Notes under the pieces: generated by a model
Database searches by the model: none
Told to the model about the DNA's origin: nothing
What the model saw: the letters and a program-made list of their open reading frames with translations, nothing else
Shown: positions 20,690 through 28,849 of the stretch, in pieces
How the letters are laid out: each line of letters opens with the position of its first letter
How positions within the stretch are numbered: position 1 is the stretch's first letter
Translations under genes and position numbers: made by a program
Origin: Nocardioides flavus (ex Wang et al. 2016)
GTDB taxonomy: Bacteria > Actinomycetota > Actinomycetes > Propionibacteriales > Nocardioidaceae
Assembly: GCF_014653115.1 (NCBI RefSeq)
Contig: NZ_BNAD01000001.1
Location: 62,001 to 126,000 of the forward strand
Direction: 5' to 3'
DNA: 64,000 nt

Positions 20690-21409
20690 TCAGTCGCCGA
20701 CCTTCTCGGCGGCCTCGACGACGGCCTTGGCCGCGCTGGTGGCGGTCTTCTGGGCGGCGGTCGCGGTCGCCTTGGCGCTGCTCTGGGCGGTCGCGGTCTT
20801 CTTGGCGGCGCTCTTGCGGGCGGTGGTCGCGGCGGCCTTCTTGGCGGCGGCCTTCTGCGTGGCCTTCTTGGCGGTCGGCTTCGGCTTGGGGGCGACCTTG
20901 GTGGCGGCGGTCTTGTCGGCGGCCGCGGTGGTGGCCTCGGCAGCCTTCTTGGCCTGCGTCGCGGTGGTCTTGGCCTTGGCGACCGTGGACTTGGCCGAGG
21001 ACACGGTGGCCTTGGTCGACTCCTGGCGGCGGATGCGGCCCACGAGGGACTCGCCGCGCTTGACGAGGTCGGCGTACGTCGCGTTGGCGGCGGCCACGTT
21101 CTCGTCCACGATGCTGGAGACCTGGGTGGTGACCTTGGCGGGGTAGGCCTTGGCATCGGCCTGGAGCTCGGCGACGCGGGCCTCGACGGCGGCGCGACGG
21201 GCCTGGGCCTGCTTGCGCAGGGCCTTGGTGTCGGTGGCGGTCTTCTGGACGTCGTTCACGCGGGTGGTGACGTCCTTCTGCACGGCGGCGACGCGCTTCT
21301 GCACGTCGGCGACGGCCTCGCGGACGGCCTCGACGGCGAGGTCGGTGACGCCGACGCCGGCGAGGACGGGCTTGAGGGCTTCGGTCTTGAGGTCGCGCTT
21401 GGTGGCCAT
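20690..21409 (-). CDS. HbhA-like heparin-binding hemagglutinin homolog
   Basis: This is a 239-residue protein of low complexity. Residues 1 to about 130 form a predicted coiled coil (VQKRVAAVQKDVTTRVNDVQ, KQAQARRAAVEARVAELQADA, YADLVKRGESLVGRIRRQE); the segment YADLVKRGE matches the HbhA family. The C-terminal ~85 residues are Lys/Ala/Thr repeats (for example KKATQKAAAKKAAATTARKSAAKKT), like the heparin-binding tail of mycobacterial HbhA. No signal peptide is seen, as in HbhA. The upstream XRE gene and downstream DUF2516 gene reproduce the mycobacterial order. A role in surface or membrane association is inferred; adhesion is not shown. Confidence 0.8.
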   Translation of the reverse strand: MATKRDLKTEALKPVLAGVGVTDLAVEAVREAVADVQKRVAAVQKDVTTRVNDVQKTATDTKALRKQAQARRAAVEARVAELQADAKAYPAKVTTQVSSIVDENVAAANATYADLVKRGESLVGRIRRQESTKATVSSAKSTVAKAKTTATQAKKAAEATTAAADKTAATKVAPKPKPTAKKATQKAAAKKAAATTARKSAAKKTATAQSSAKATATAAQKTATSAAKAVVEAAEKVGD

Positions 21410-21457
21410 GTGGCTCTCCTTCTGGTGGGTGCTGCTGATTCGGTGGGTGGCTGACAG

Positions 21458-21853
21458 CTAGGGCAGCTCGGGCTGCTCGATCTGGTCGGGGACTGCGTCC
21501 CGCTCGTTGAGGGCGAGGAACGAGGCGTAGACGTCGAGCAGCGAGTTCTTCTGCCGCTCGGTCAGGGCGGTGTCGGCGAGGATCGCCAGCTCGACCGAGC
21601 CGGCCTGACCTGGGTCGGGATGCACGATCCCGGCCCGGACGTAGAGCTGCTCGGCGCTGACGCGCAGCGCGCGTGCCAGCTGTTGGAGCACCTCCGCGGA
21701 CGGCTTGCGCAGCCCGCGCTCGATCTGGCTGAGGTATGGGTTGCTGACACCGACCTGGTCGGCGAGCTGCCGCAGGGAGAGCTGCGCACCGAGGCGCTGC
21801 TCCCTGAGGTAGTCGCCCAGCGTGCCGAGCGCTCCCGTCTTGTCCTTGGCCAT
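21458..21853 (-). CDS. XRE-family regulator of the HbhA operon
   Basis: This 131-residue protein has a clear Cro/C1-type helix-turn-helix at about residues 10-68: LGDYLREQRLGAQLSLRQLADQVGVSNPYLSQIERGLRKPSAEVLQQLARALRVS. The C-terminal half (ILADTALTERQKNSLLDVYASFL) is a small dimerisation region typical of the Rv0474 group. It is 48 bases upstream of the HbhA-like start. A perfect 10-bp-arm palindrome at 21862-21882 lies just upstream of its start, so autoregulation of the operon is likely. Confidence 0.88.
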   Translation of the reverse strand: MAKDKTGALGTLGDYLREQRLGAQLSLRQLADQVGVSNPYLSQIERGLRKPSAEVLQQLARALRVSAEQLYVRAGIVHPDPGQAGSVELAILADTALTERQKNSLLDVYASFLALNERDAVPDQIEQPELP

Positions 21854-21861
21854 GTATCCAG

Positions 21862-21882
21862 TGTGCTAACTCAGTTAGCACA
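21862..21882. promoter_or_regulatory. Perfect palindrome upstream of the XRE-HbhA operon
   Basis: TGTGCTAACT and AGTTAGCACA are separated by a single C, giving perfect 10-base arms centred at 21872. It lies 9 bases upstream of the XRE start codon (21853), where an operator would block transcription or translation of the operon. A further perfect palindrome, GTGAGTCGACTCAC, lies at 21900-21913. Confidence 0.65.
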
Positions 21883-21970
21883 ACTCAAGTCCTCGCAGGG
21901 TGAGTCGACTCACAACGCCAATTCGCAAGCGGAACTTGTGCGCTAGCACGCCTGCTCGCAACAAGGCGGC

Positions 21971-22927
21971 TCAGAAGGCCGCGCGGATCTCCCCGACCGG
22001 CACCCCACCGCCGAGCAGCTCGAACCGCCCCGTTGACCGCACCGCGTCCGCGTCCACGCCGGGCTCGTCGAGCACCCCGGAGCGGCGCAGCGCCTCGGCC
22101 ATCAGCACCGGGCGTACGCGCGGGGCGCCGTCGTCGGTCTTGAGCGCCCACGCCCGGCCGTCGGGCAGCGCCACGGCGTGGACCGACTCCGCCCCCGCCT
22201 TGCAGATCAGGCCCGGCACCGCGCGGTGCAGGACGAGCTCGTCGCGGGTGGTGCCGCTGACCATCTCGGGGTGGCGCCGGATCGCGTCGGCGACACGGCG
22301 CTGCGGGCCCTCGGTGGCGGTCGCCAGCGTCGCGAAGGCGCGGGCCAGCCCGATGAGCGACGTCGACAGCAGCGGGGCGCCGCAGCCGTCGACCGCGACG
22401 GTCGTGACGGGCTCGCCGGTGAGCCGCTCGAACGTCTCGACGATCGCGACCTGCAGCGGGTGGGCGGCGTCGAGGTAGGTCGCGGTGTCCCAGCCGCGCA
22501 GCACGCAGGTGGCGAGCATCGCGGCGTGCTTGCCGGAGCAGTTCATCAGCATGGGCGTACGGGCGCCGCCGCCCCGGATCACCGCCTCGCGGGCGGCGTC
22601 GTCGAGCGGGTAGTCCGGCGGGGTCCGCAGGGCCGACTCGTCGAGCCCGGCGGAGGCCAGGGTGCGGCGCACCCCCTCGACGTGGAACGGCTCGCCGGAG
22701 TGCGACGCGCAGGCGAGCGCGAGCAGGTCGTCGGGCAGGTCGAGGCCGAGCTCGACCATCGCGAGCGCCTGGACCGGCTTGTTGCTCGAGCGCGGGAGGA
22801 CCGGCGCTCCGACGTCGCCGACCGACCAGTCCACCGTCCCGTCGGCGGCGAGCGCCACGATCGAGCCGTAGTGGTGGCCCTCGACGAACCCGGAGCGGAC
22901 GATCTCGGCGACGACAGGGGCAGACAT
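21971..22927 (-). CDS. L-asparaginase II family protein
   Basis: This 318-residue protein matches the asparaginase II / AnsA-like family of Rhizobium etli type: VAEIVRSGFVEGHHYGSIVALAADG, PRSSNKPVQALAMVE (with the conserved S-S-x-K), ACASHSGEPFHVEGVRRTL, MLMNCSGKHAAMLATC (the conserved N-C-S-G-K-H), and VDGCGAPLLSTSL. It hydrolyses asparagine to aspartate and ammonia. It is divergent from the APS kinase fusion with a 41-base gap. Cytosolic: no signal peptide. Confidence 0.92.
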   Translation of the reverse strand: MSAPVVAEIVRSGFVEGHHYGSIVALAADGTVDWSVGDVGAPVLPRSSNKPVQALAMVELGLDLPDDLLALACASHSGEPFHVEGVRRTLASAGLDESALRTPPDYPLDDAAREAVIRGGGARTPMLMNCSGKHAAMLATCVLRGWDTATYLDAAHPLQVAIVETFERLTGEPVTTVAVDGCGAPLLSTSLIGLARAFATLATATEGPQRRVADAIRRHPEMVSGTTRDELVLHRAVPGLICKAGAESVHAVALPDGRAWALKTDDGAPRVRPVLMAEALRRSGVLDEPGVDADAVRSTGRFELLGGGVPVGEIRAAF

Positions 22928-22968
22928 GCGGGCAGGCTAGGCGATCACAGGTCTGAGAGGATGCGCGG

Positions 22969-24180
22969 GTGATCCAGCACTGCCCCACGCCGACCGAGCT
23001 CGACGACCTGGAGCTCCTGGTCTCCGGCGCCTACGCCCCGCTCACCCGCTTCAACGAGCAAGGCTCCCCCGTCACCCTGACCCTCCCCGACGGCGCCGCC
23101 GAGGCCGAGCTGGTCGACCCCGAGGGCCTGCCCCTGGCCCGGGTCGCCGCCGACGGCTCGCTCGAGCCGCTGACGCACGCGCAGTACGGCCCCTTCCGCC
23201 GGCTGCACCTCACGCCCGCGCAGGCCCGCGAGCAGCACGCCGGCGCGACCTGGGTGCCGGTCGTCGACGCGCTCACCGAGGCCGATCTCGACGACCTCCG
23301 CGGCCGGGGCCGCGTGGTGCTGCTGGCCCTGATGGGCACCGGCACCTCCGCGCTGTCGCCCGTCGCGCTCGTACGTGCCACGCTCGCCGCGTCCGACCTG
23401 CTCGACGACGCGTCCGCCGTGGCCGTGCCGCTGCCCTCCCACGGTGACGCCGAGGCCGACCACGCCCTCGGCACGCAGGTCGTGGGGACGTACGCCGGGG
23501 GCGACCCGGTCCACGCGCTCCCCTCCCGCTGGTTGAGCAGCGAGCGAAGCGAGCGTGTCGAAACCGACTCCTTCCCGGACACCATCGCCGCGATCGTCGA
23601 CGAGGACCAGCCCACCCCCGAGGAGCAGGGGCTCGTCCTGTTCTTCACCGGCCTCTCCGGCAGCGGCAAGTCCACACTGGCCCGCGCCCTGATGGACCTG
23701 CTGCTCGAGCAGGGCGGGCGCTCGGTGACCAGCCTGGACGGCGACGTCGTACGGCGGCACCTGTCGGCCGGGCTCACCTTCTCCAAGGCCGACCGCGAGA
23801 CCAACATCCGCCGCATCGGCTGGGTGGCCGCCGAGATCGCCCGCCACGGCGGCGTCGCGGTCTGCTCGCCCATCGCGCCGTTCGCCGAGACCCGCGAGCA
23901 GGTCCGCGAGATGGTCGAGGCCGCGGGCGGGGCGTTCTTCCTCGTCCACGTCGCGACCCCGCTCGAGGAGTGCGAGCGCCGCGACCGCAAGGGCCTGTAC
24001 GCCAAGGCGCGCGCCGGCGAGATCCCGGAGTTCACCGGCATCTCCTCGCCCTACGAGGAGCCGGACGACCCCGCCGTACGCGTGGACACCACCGGCCGCA
24101 GCATCGAGGACGCGCTCGACGACGTGCTCGTCGCGCTCGACGAGGCCGGCTACCTCCACCTCACCCGCACCGATGGCTGA
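22969..24180 (+). CDS. cysC: Sulfurylase-like / APS kinase fusion
   Basis: This is a 403-residue protein. The C-terminal half is a complete adenylylsulfate kinase: Walker A FTGLSGSGKSTLARAL (about residues 226-241), SLDGDVVRRHLSAGLTFSKADRETNIRRIG, and GLYAKARAGEIPEFTGISSPYEEP. It phosphorylates APS to PAPS. The N-terminal ~200 residues have the ATP-sulfurylase start pattern (DDLELLVSGAYAPLTRF) but lack the catalytic H-x-x-H and R-N-P-x-H regions, so that domain is degenerate. Codons for RWLSSERSERVETDS, in the linker, are a translated REP-like repeat (23529-23565). It overlaps the LMW phosphatase start by eight bases. Confidence 0.88.
   Translation: MIQHCPTPTELDDLELLVSGAYAPLTRFNEQGSPVTLTLPDGAAEAELVDPEGLPLARVAADGSLEPLTHAQYGPFRRLHLTPAQAREQHAGATWVPVVDALTEADLDDLRGRGRVVLLALMGTGTSALSPVALVRATLAASDLLDDASAVAVPLPSHGDAEADHALGTQVVGTYAGGDPVHALPSRWLSSERSERVETDSFPDTIAAIVDEDQPTPEEQGLVLFFTGLSGSGKSTLARALMDLLLEQGGRSVTSLDGDVVRRHLSAGLTFSKADRETNIRRIGWVAAEIARHGGVAVCSPIAPFAETREQVREMVEAAGGAFFLVHVATPLEECERRDRKGLYAKARAGEIPEFTGISSPYEEPDDPAVRVDTTGRSIEDALDDVLVALDEAGYLHLTRTDG
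23529..23565. repeat. REP-like element inside the cysC coding region
   Basis: The bases starting CTGGTTGAGCAGCGAGCGAA and ending GTGTCGAAACC are closely related to the reverse complement of 55984-56020. The element is open in the reading frame and encodes the linker between the sulfurylase-like and kinase domains. Confidence 0.8.
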
Positions 24181-24718
24181 GCCGCTGCGGGTGCTCTTCG
24201 TGTGCACCGCCAACATCTGCCGCTCGCCCGTGATGGAGCTCGTCGCGCGCGACCTCGCCGGCGACCCGGAGGAGTCGGGCGTCGTGTTCAGCAGCGCCGG
24301 CACCCACGGCCAGGAGGGGCACGTGATCAACGCCGACATGGCGCCCACGCTGCCGACGACGCTCGCGCCCGACGCCGCCGACGCCTTCCGCAGTCGCCAC
24401 CTCTCGGCGGCGATCCTCCAGGAGGCCGACCTCGTCCTCACCGCAGAGGCGGTCCACCGCCAGCACATCCTCGACGACCGCCCGCAGCTGCACCGCAAGG
24501 TCTTCACGCTCGGCCAGTTCGAGGCGACGATCGCGGACCTGCCGGGCCTCAGCGGGCGCGAGCTCGTCGAGGCGGCCGGCCGGCGGCGTACGGCGTCGTC
24601 CCCCGCGCACGACGTCGCCGACCCCTACCGGCGCGGTACGGCTGCCGCCGAGAACGCAACCGGCACAATCACTGCCATGCTGAGCGTCGTCGTACCCAGA
24701 CTCGTCGGAGACCGCTGA
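24173..24718 (+). CDS. Low-molecular-weight protein tyrosine phosphatase
   Basis: This 181-residue protein has the P-loop VLFVCTANICRSP: Cys11-x5-Arg17 is the phosphocysteine nucleophile and phosphate-binding Arg. The general-acid Asp lies in DVADPYRRGT (about residue 149). The length is about 25 residues above the usual 155. Family members oppose BY-kinases in polysaccharide control (Wzb/Wzc), and two such kinases are in the window, but this gene is coupled to cysC (8-base overlap) and to the exporter gene (ATGA overlap at 24716). Target unknown. Confidence 0.9.
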   Translation: MAEPLRVLFVCTANICRSPVMELVARDLAGDPEESGVVFSSAGTHGQEGHVINADMAPTLPTTLAPDAADAFRSRHLSAAILQEADLVLTAEAVHRQHILDDRPQLHRKVFTLGQFEATIADLPGLSGRELVEAAGRRRTASSPAHDVADPYRRGTAAAENATGTITAMLSVVVPRLVGDR

Positions 24719-25728
24719 TGCTCGAGTTCCTCACCGTCGCCTTCTTCTCGATCCTCGCGGCCGGCTTCTTCGTCGGCGTCGTGGTCGGGCTGACCGGCAT
24801 GGGCGGCGGCGCGCTGATGACGCCGGCGCTGCTCTTCCTGGGCGTCGGCTCGCCGGCCGTGGTCGTCACCGCCGACCTCACCGCGGCGGCCGTCTACAAG
24901 ACCGGCGGGGCGATCGTGCACAAGCGCGAGGGCTCGCCCAACATGCAGCTGGCCAAGTGGCTGATGATCGGCTCGATCCCGATGGCGCTGCTCGGCCCGC
25001 ACCTGGTGGCGTGGTTCACCGACGACGCCGACCAGCTCAACTACGTCCTGATCATCTGCATCGGCTTCGCGCTCCTGCTGGCGGCCGCGACGTACGCCCT
25101 GCGCCTCTACGTCAACCTCCTGCGGGTGCGCTCGGGCTCGCACGTCGAGGACGACAACCCCGCGGTCCGGGTCGTGCCGACCCTGCTGGTCGGCATGCTC
25201 GGTGGCCTGCTGGTGGGCGTGACCAGCGTCGGCTCCGGCTCGGTCATCATGATCGCGCTGCTGATGCTCTACCCCGGTCTGTCCGCCGTACGGCTCGTCG
25301 GCACCGACCTCGTGCAGGCGGTCCCGCTGGTCCTGGCGGCCGCGGTCTCCAACATCTTCCTCCACGGCATCGACTGGGCGATCCTCATCCCCCTCCTGCT
25401 CGGGTCGGTGCCCGGCACCATCCTCGGCTCGATGCTCGCCCCGCGCGTGCCGCAGTCGTTCATCCGCCGCGGGATCGTCGTGGTGCTGACGATGAGCGGC
25501 GTCGCCCTGCTCGACAAGTCCGGCTGGGCCCCGCTGGGCGTCGAGGAGACCCACCCGATGCTCATCGCCGGCATCGGCCTCGCGGTGCTGGTGGTGCTGC
25601 CGATCGTGTGGGGCTTCCTGCGCAAGCAGCAGGGCCTGCCGATGTTCGGCTCGCCGACGATCGCGCAGCTCGAGGACCCGTCCTACCGTCCCGGGCTGGT
25701 CGGGATGAAGAAGGTCGACGACACCTGA
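24718..25728 (+). CDS. TSUP/TauE-SafE family sulfite or organic-anion exporter
   Basis: This 336-residue membrane protein has about eight helices and the duplicated TauE signature: GVVVGLTGMGGGALMTPALLFLGV near the N-terminus and MLGGLLVGVTSVGSGSVIMIALLMLYPG in the second half. The family moves sulfite, sulfonates or related anions. Its linkage to the APS kinase gene supports a sulfur-related substrate. ATG at 24718 overlaps the phosphatase stop. Confidence 0.9.
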   Translation: MLEFLTVAFFSILAAGFFVGVVVGLTGMGGGALMTPALLFLGVGSPAVVVTADLTAAAVYKTGGAIVHKREGSPNMQLAKWLMIGSIPMALLGPHLVAWFTDDADQLNYVLIICIGFALLLAAATYALRLYVNLLRVRSGSHVEDDNPAVRVVPTLLVGMLGGLLVGVTSVGSGSVIMIALLMLYPGLSAVRLVGTDLVQAVPLVLAAAVSNIFLHGIDWAILIPLLLGSVPGTILGSMLAPRVPQSFIRRGIVVVLTMSGVALLDKSGWAPLGVEETHPMLIAGIGLAVLVVLPIVWGFLRKQQGLPMFGSPTIAQLEDPSYRPGLVGMKKVDDT

Positions 25729-25788
25729 GGCCGTCGATCGTGTGCCGGACGCCCGTCACCCGGGCCCCTCGCCGGTGAGTGCAAGTTT

Positions 25789-26385
25789 TCACTCAGCGGC
25801 GGAGGGCGAGCGGTCGAGGGCCGCGATGAGCCGGCCGAGGAGGTCGGCCGCTCGCTCGGGGGTGAACGCGGGGTCCAGCGCTCGACGGATCGAGGTCCCC
25901 AGGACGTACGCCTGGAGCACCTCCGCGTCGTCGCGCACGTCGTCGTCGACGGCCTCCGGAGCGATGGTGCCCATCAGCTGGGCCTCGAGCCCCCGCAGCT
26001 CGGACGCCCACGCGGCGCAGACGGCGCTGGCGGCGGCGGACGAGGCCGCGCCCAGCTCGAGGCAGGCGATCCACACGCGCACGTCCGTGAGGTCCCTCGC
26101 GGTTGCCGGGAGCCAGCGACCCCACCCCTCGGAGGCCCACCCGGGCGGATAGGTCCTGGTCCGGGCCCGGACGAGCGCTGAGACCAGTCGCTCCTCGGTG
26201 CACACTTCCTGCATCCGACGACCGACCGTGGCCTCGGACAGCCGCGCCCAACGCGCAAGCTGGCGTCGGGCCGGCAGACGCAGCCCCGTCTCGGCGATGG
26301 TCATGTGCAGCGCAGCAGCCAGCTCGCCGAGCCGGGTGTAGCGCGACTCCAGGTGCTGGACCATCCGCGGCGGGAGCTCGTACAT
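25789..26385 (-). CDS. TetR-like transcriptional regulator
   Basis: This encodes about 198 residues. The N-terminal region has a helix-turn-helix (LGELAAALHMTIAETGLRLPARRQLARWARLSEATVGRRMQEVCTEERLVSALVRAR, about residues 16-72), in which LSEATVGRRM is the presumed recognition helix. The C-terminal part contains ASAVCAAWASELRGLEAQLMGTI and looks like a TetR ligand-binding domain. I chose the ATG at 26385; longer frames upstream overlap the lipoprotein gene's 5' region. It faces the exporter gene tail to tail, with a 60-base gap. Ligand unknown. Confidence 0.65.
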   Translation of the reverse strand: MYELPPRMVQHLESRYTRLGELAAALHMTIAETGLRLPARRQLARWARLSEATVGRRMQEVCTEERLVSALVRARTRTYPPGWASEGWGRWLPATARDLTDVRVWIACLELGAASSAAASAVCAAWASELRGLEAQLMGTIAPEAVDDDVRDDAEVLQAYVLGTSIRRALDPAFTPERAADLLGRLIAALDRSPSAAE

Positions 26386-26503
26386 GCCTCCCACCCCACC
26401 AGCGTCCGGCCCGAGGGGGAAACGCCTCTCCACAGACGCCGGCTGGACCAGACCAGCGACTATCTCAGTGGCGACCGGCGCCCTGCCGTGGATCATCGAA
26501 GGC

Positions 26504-27565
26504 ATGCGCGTCGGCCGGCCTGCAGTGACGCTCCTCCTGCTCGCAGGGGTGCTGCTCGGCTGCGCCGAGGGGGACCGGGCCGAGGGGTCCGGGAGCACGA
26601 CCGAGACCCCGAGCCAGACCCCCAGCGAGACGTCGGGCGGGAGCGAGACCGACGACGAGACCACGTACGAGCCGACCTACCTCGAGGCGGGCGACCTGCC
26701 CCGAAGGCTGTCGCTGGAGGAGGTCGGCGCCCGCACGCTGCCGGCCCGGCCGTTCGCCGACTTCGCCGTGACCGCGGGCGACGGGGTGTGGCTGTCGGGC
26801 GTCGCGCCGGGCGCCGTGCGCTACGCCGCGGACGGAACCGTCACCGCGCGTGCGCGGATCCCCGGCGAGGTCGTGCAGGCGCTGGCGGCGAGCCCGGGGT
26901 CGGTGTGGGTGCCCAGCCTCAACCCGAGCGCCCTCTTCCGCCTCGACGCGGCTACGGGCGAGGTGCTCGCCCGAGTGCCACTGCCCGGCAGCCCCCTGGC
27001 CGAGGGCGTCGTCGGCGCCGCGGGCGACCGGGCGTACGTGCTGGTCGACCCGCTGGAGCCGCGGATCGTCGTGGTCGAGGGCGACGCGGTCGCCGACGAG
27101 ATCGAAGCACCCGCGGGGGCGGTGGCCGTACGGGCTGGGTTCGGGTCGCTGTGGGTGCCGACCAGCGAGCACGCGGTCGAGAGGTACGACTTCCGCTCAC
27201 AGGAGTGGACGAGCATCCCGGTGGGTCCGCGGCCGCGATTCCTCGACGTCGGCTTCGGGGCGGTGTGGGTGATGAACCAGGGCGACGGCTCGGTCTCCCG
27301 CATCGACCCACGCACCGGCGAGACCGAGCAGCTCGCGATGGGGGGCGTGGCCATCGGCGGCGGCGACCTCACCGTCGGCGGCGGCGCGGTGTGGCTGCGT
27401 ACGGACTCGCTCGTCATCCGCATCGACCCGCGCACGCGACGGGCCACCCACGTCGTCGCACCGCCCCCGGGCAGCGCGAGCGCGGCCGCGACCGACGACT
27501 TCCTGCTGATCTCCAACCACGACCACAACGCCGTCCACGTGGTGGGGCTGCCGCTGCCGCGGTGA
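26504..27565 (+). CDS. Lipoprotein with beta-propeller (YVTN/NHL-like) repeats
   Basis: This 353-residue protein has a signal peptide ending in the lipobox LLGC (Cys20) and a Ser/Thr/Glu-rich linker up to about residue 60. The rest is a series of about 40-residue repeats of the kind 'G-x-x-G-S-V-W-V-P-x-L-N-x-x-x-L-x-R-L-D-A-A-T-G-E-V' (for example SPGSVWVPSLNPSALFRLDAATGEVLARVPL; GFGAVWVMNQGDGSVSRIDPRTGETEQL; GGGAVWLRTDSLVIRIDPRTRRATHV), which fold as beta-propellers. The protein is anchored on the outer face of the membrane. Function unknown. Confidence 0.83.
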   Translation: MRVGRPAVTLLLLAGVLLGCAEGDRAEGSGSTTETPSQTPSETSGGSETDDETTYEPTYLEAGDLPRRLSLEEVGARTLPARPFADFAVTAGDGVWLSGVAPGAVRYAADGTVTARARIPGEVVQALAASPGSVWVPSLNPSALFRLDAATGEVLARVPLPGSPLAEGVVGAAGDRAYVLVDPLEPRIVVVEGDAVADEIEAPAGAVAVRAGFGSLWVPTSEHAVERYDFRSQEWTSIPVGPRPRFLDVGFGAVWVMNQGDGSVSRIDPRTGETEQLAMGGVAIGGGDLTVGGGAVWLRTDSLVIRIDPRTRRATHVVAPPPGSASAAATDDFLLISNHDHNAVHVVGLPLPR

Positions 27566-27578
27566 CCCCGGGCGCGGG

Positions 27579-28403
27579 TCAGCCCAGGCCGAGCAGCTCC
27601 CGGCACCCCGCGGGCGTCATCGGCTCGCGCTGGGCGATCCGGCCGAGCTCGACCGCGCGCTCGACGAGCTGGGCGTTGGACTCGACCGGCACGCCGCGGC
27701 TGATCGTGAGGACGTCCTCCATGCCGACGCGCAGGTGCCCACCCATCGAGAGGGAGGCCATCGCGACCGCGAGGGTCGAGCGGCCGATGCCGGTGGCGGA
27801 CCACGACGTGACCTCGGGCGGGAGCGCCGAGACTCCGGCGACGAGCGCGGGGGCGGTGCCGGGCATGCCGCCGGGCACGCCCATCACGAAGTCGACGTGC
27901 ACCTTGCCGCCGTCCGGGATGCCGTACTCGCGCATCAGCCGTCCCAGCGCGTGCACCTGGCCGAGGTCGAAGAGCTCGAACTCGGGGGCGACGCCGCGTG
28001 CGAGCGCCAGCTGGTAGAGCTCCTTGACGAACGGCCACGGGTTGAGGAAGACGTCGTCGCCGAAGTTCGTCGTGCCCATCGTCAGCGAGCACGAGTCGGG
28101 CTCGGCGTCGAGCACCTTGAGCCGCTCCTCGAGCGGGTCGTGCACCGACCCGCCGGTGGAGAGCTGCACGACGAGCGAGGACGACTCGCGCACCGCGGCG
28201 ACCCACTCGCGCAGCAGCGCCTGGTCGAGCGTCGGGGCGTGCGAGGTGTCGCGCACGTGGATGTGGATCATGGCGGCGCCGGCCGCCTCGCACTCGGCGG
28301 CCGTGCGCGCGATCTCCTCCGGGGTGGTGGGGAGCTGCGGGCAGTCGGCCTTGGCGGTCTCGGCCCCGGTGGGGGCGACCGTGATCAGCAACGCGTCAGA
28401 CAT
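27579..28403 (-). CDS. 3-keto-5-aminohexanoate cleavage enzyme family (BKACE)
   Basis: This 274-residue TIM-barrel protein contains [10 protein letters not shown] (metal-binding His-x-His), [21 protein letters not shown], and [13 protein letters not shown] with the conserved Glu. BKACE enzymes condense a beta-keto acid with acetyl-CoA; the original member cleaves 3-keto-5-aminohexanoate in lysine fermentation, but most actinobacterial members have other or unknown substrates. No pathway genes are adjacent. Divergent from dtd (17 bases). Confidence 0.88.
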   Translation of the reverse strand: MSDALLITVAPTGAETAKADCPQLPTTPEEIARTAAECEAAGAAMIHIHVRDTSHAPTLDQALLREWVAAVRESSSLVVQLSTGGSVHDPLEERLKVLDAEPDSCSLTMGTTNFGDDVFLNPWPFVKELYQLALARGVAPEFELFDLGQVHALGRLMREYGIPDGGKVHVDFVMGVPGGMPGTAPALVAGVSALPPEVTSWSATGIGRSTLAVAMASLSMGGHLRVGMEDVLTISRGVPVESNAQLVERAVELGRIAQREPMTPAGCRELLGLG

Positions 28404-28420
28404 GGCGGCATCCTTGCACC

Positions 28421-28849
28421 ATGCGTGCGGTCATCCAGCGGGTCCTCTCCGCCAGCGTCCGGGTCGACGGCGAGGTGGTCGGCGAGCTCGACCGGCCGGG
28501 GCTGCTGGTCTACCTCGGCGTCACCCACGACGACGGCCCGCGCGAGGTGGGGTGGACGGCCCGCAAGGTGTGGGACCTGCGCCTGCTGCGCGAGGAGCAG
28601 AGCGCGAGCGACGTCGGCGCCCCGGTGCTCGTGGTCAGCCAGTTCACGCTCTACGGCGACGCGCGCAAGGGCCGCCGCCCCACCTGGCAGGCGGCCGCGC
28701 CGGGTCAGGTGAGCGAGCCGCTGTACGACGCGGTGTGCGCCGAGCTGGAGCGCCTGGGCGCGGAGGTGGCGCGGGGCCGCTTCGGCGCCGACATGCAGGT
28801 GGAGAGCGTCAACGACGGCCCGATCACCCTCGTGCTCGACACTCCCTAG
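28421..28849 (+). CDS. dtd: D-aminoacyl-tRNA deacylase
   Basis: This 142-residue protein is nearly canonical Dtd: [21 protein letters not shown] at the start, [19 protein letters not shown] (the S-Q-x-T-L-x-x-x-x-x-K-G signature), and [12 protein letters not shown] with the cis Gly-Pro motif that excludes L-amino acids. It removes D-amino acids (and Gly) mischarged on tRNA. It converges with the GH16 gene with a four-base overlap. Confidence 0.96.
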   Translation: MRAVIQRVLSASVRVDGEVVGELDRPGLLVYLGVTHDDGPREVGWTARKVWDLRLLREEQSASDVGAPVLVVSQFTLYGDARKGRRPTWQAAAPGQVSEPLYDAVCAELERLGAEVARGRFGADMQVESVNDGPITLVLDTP

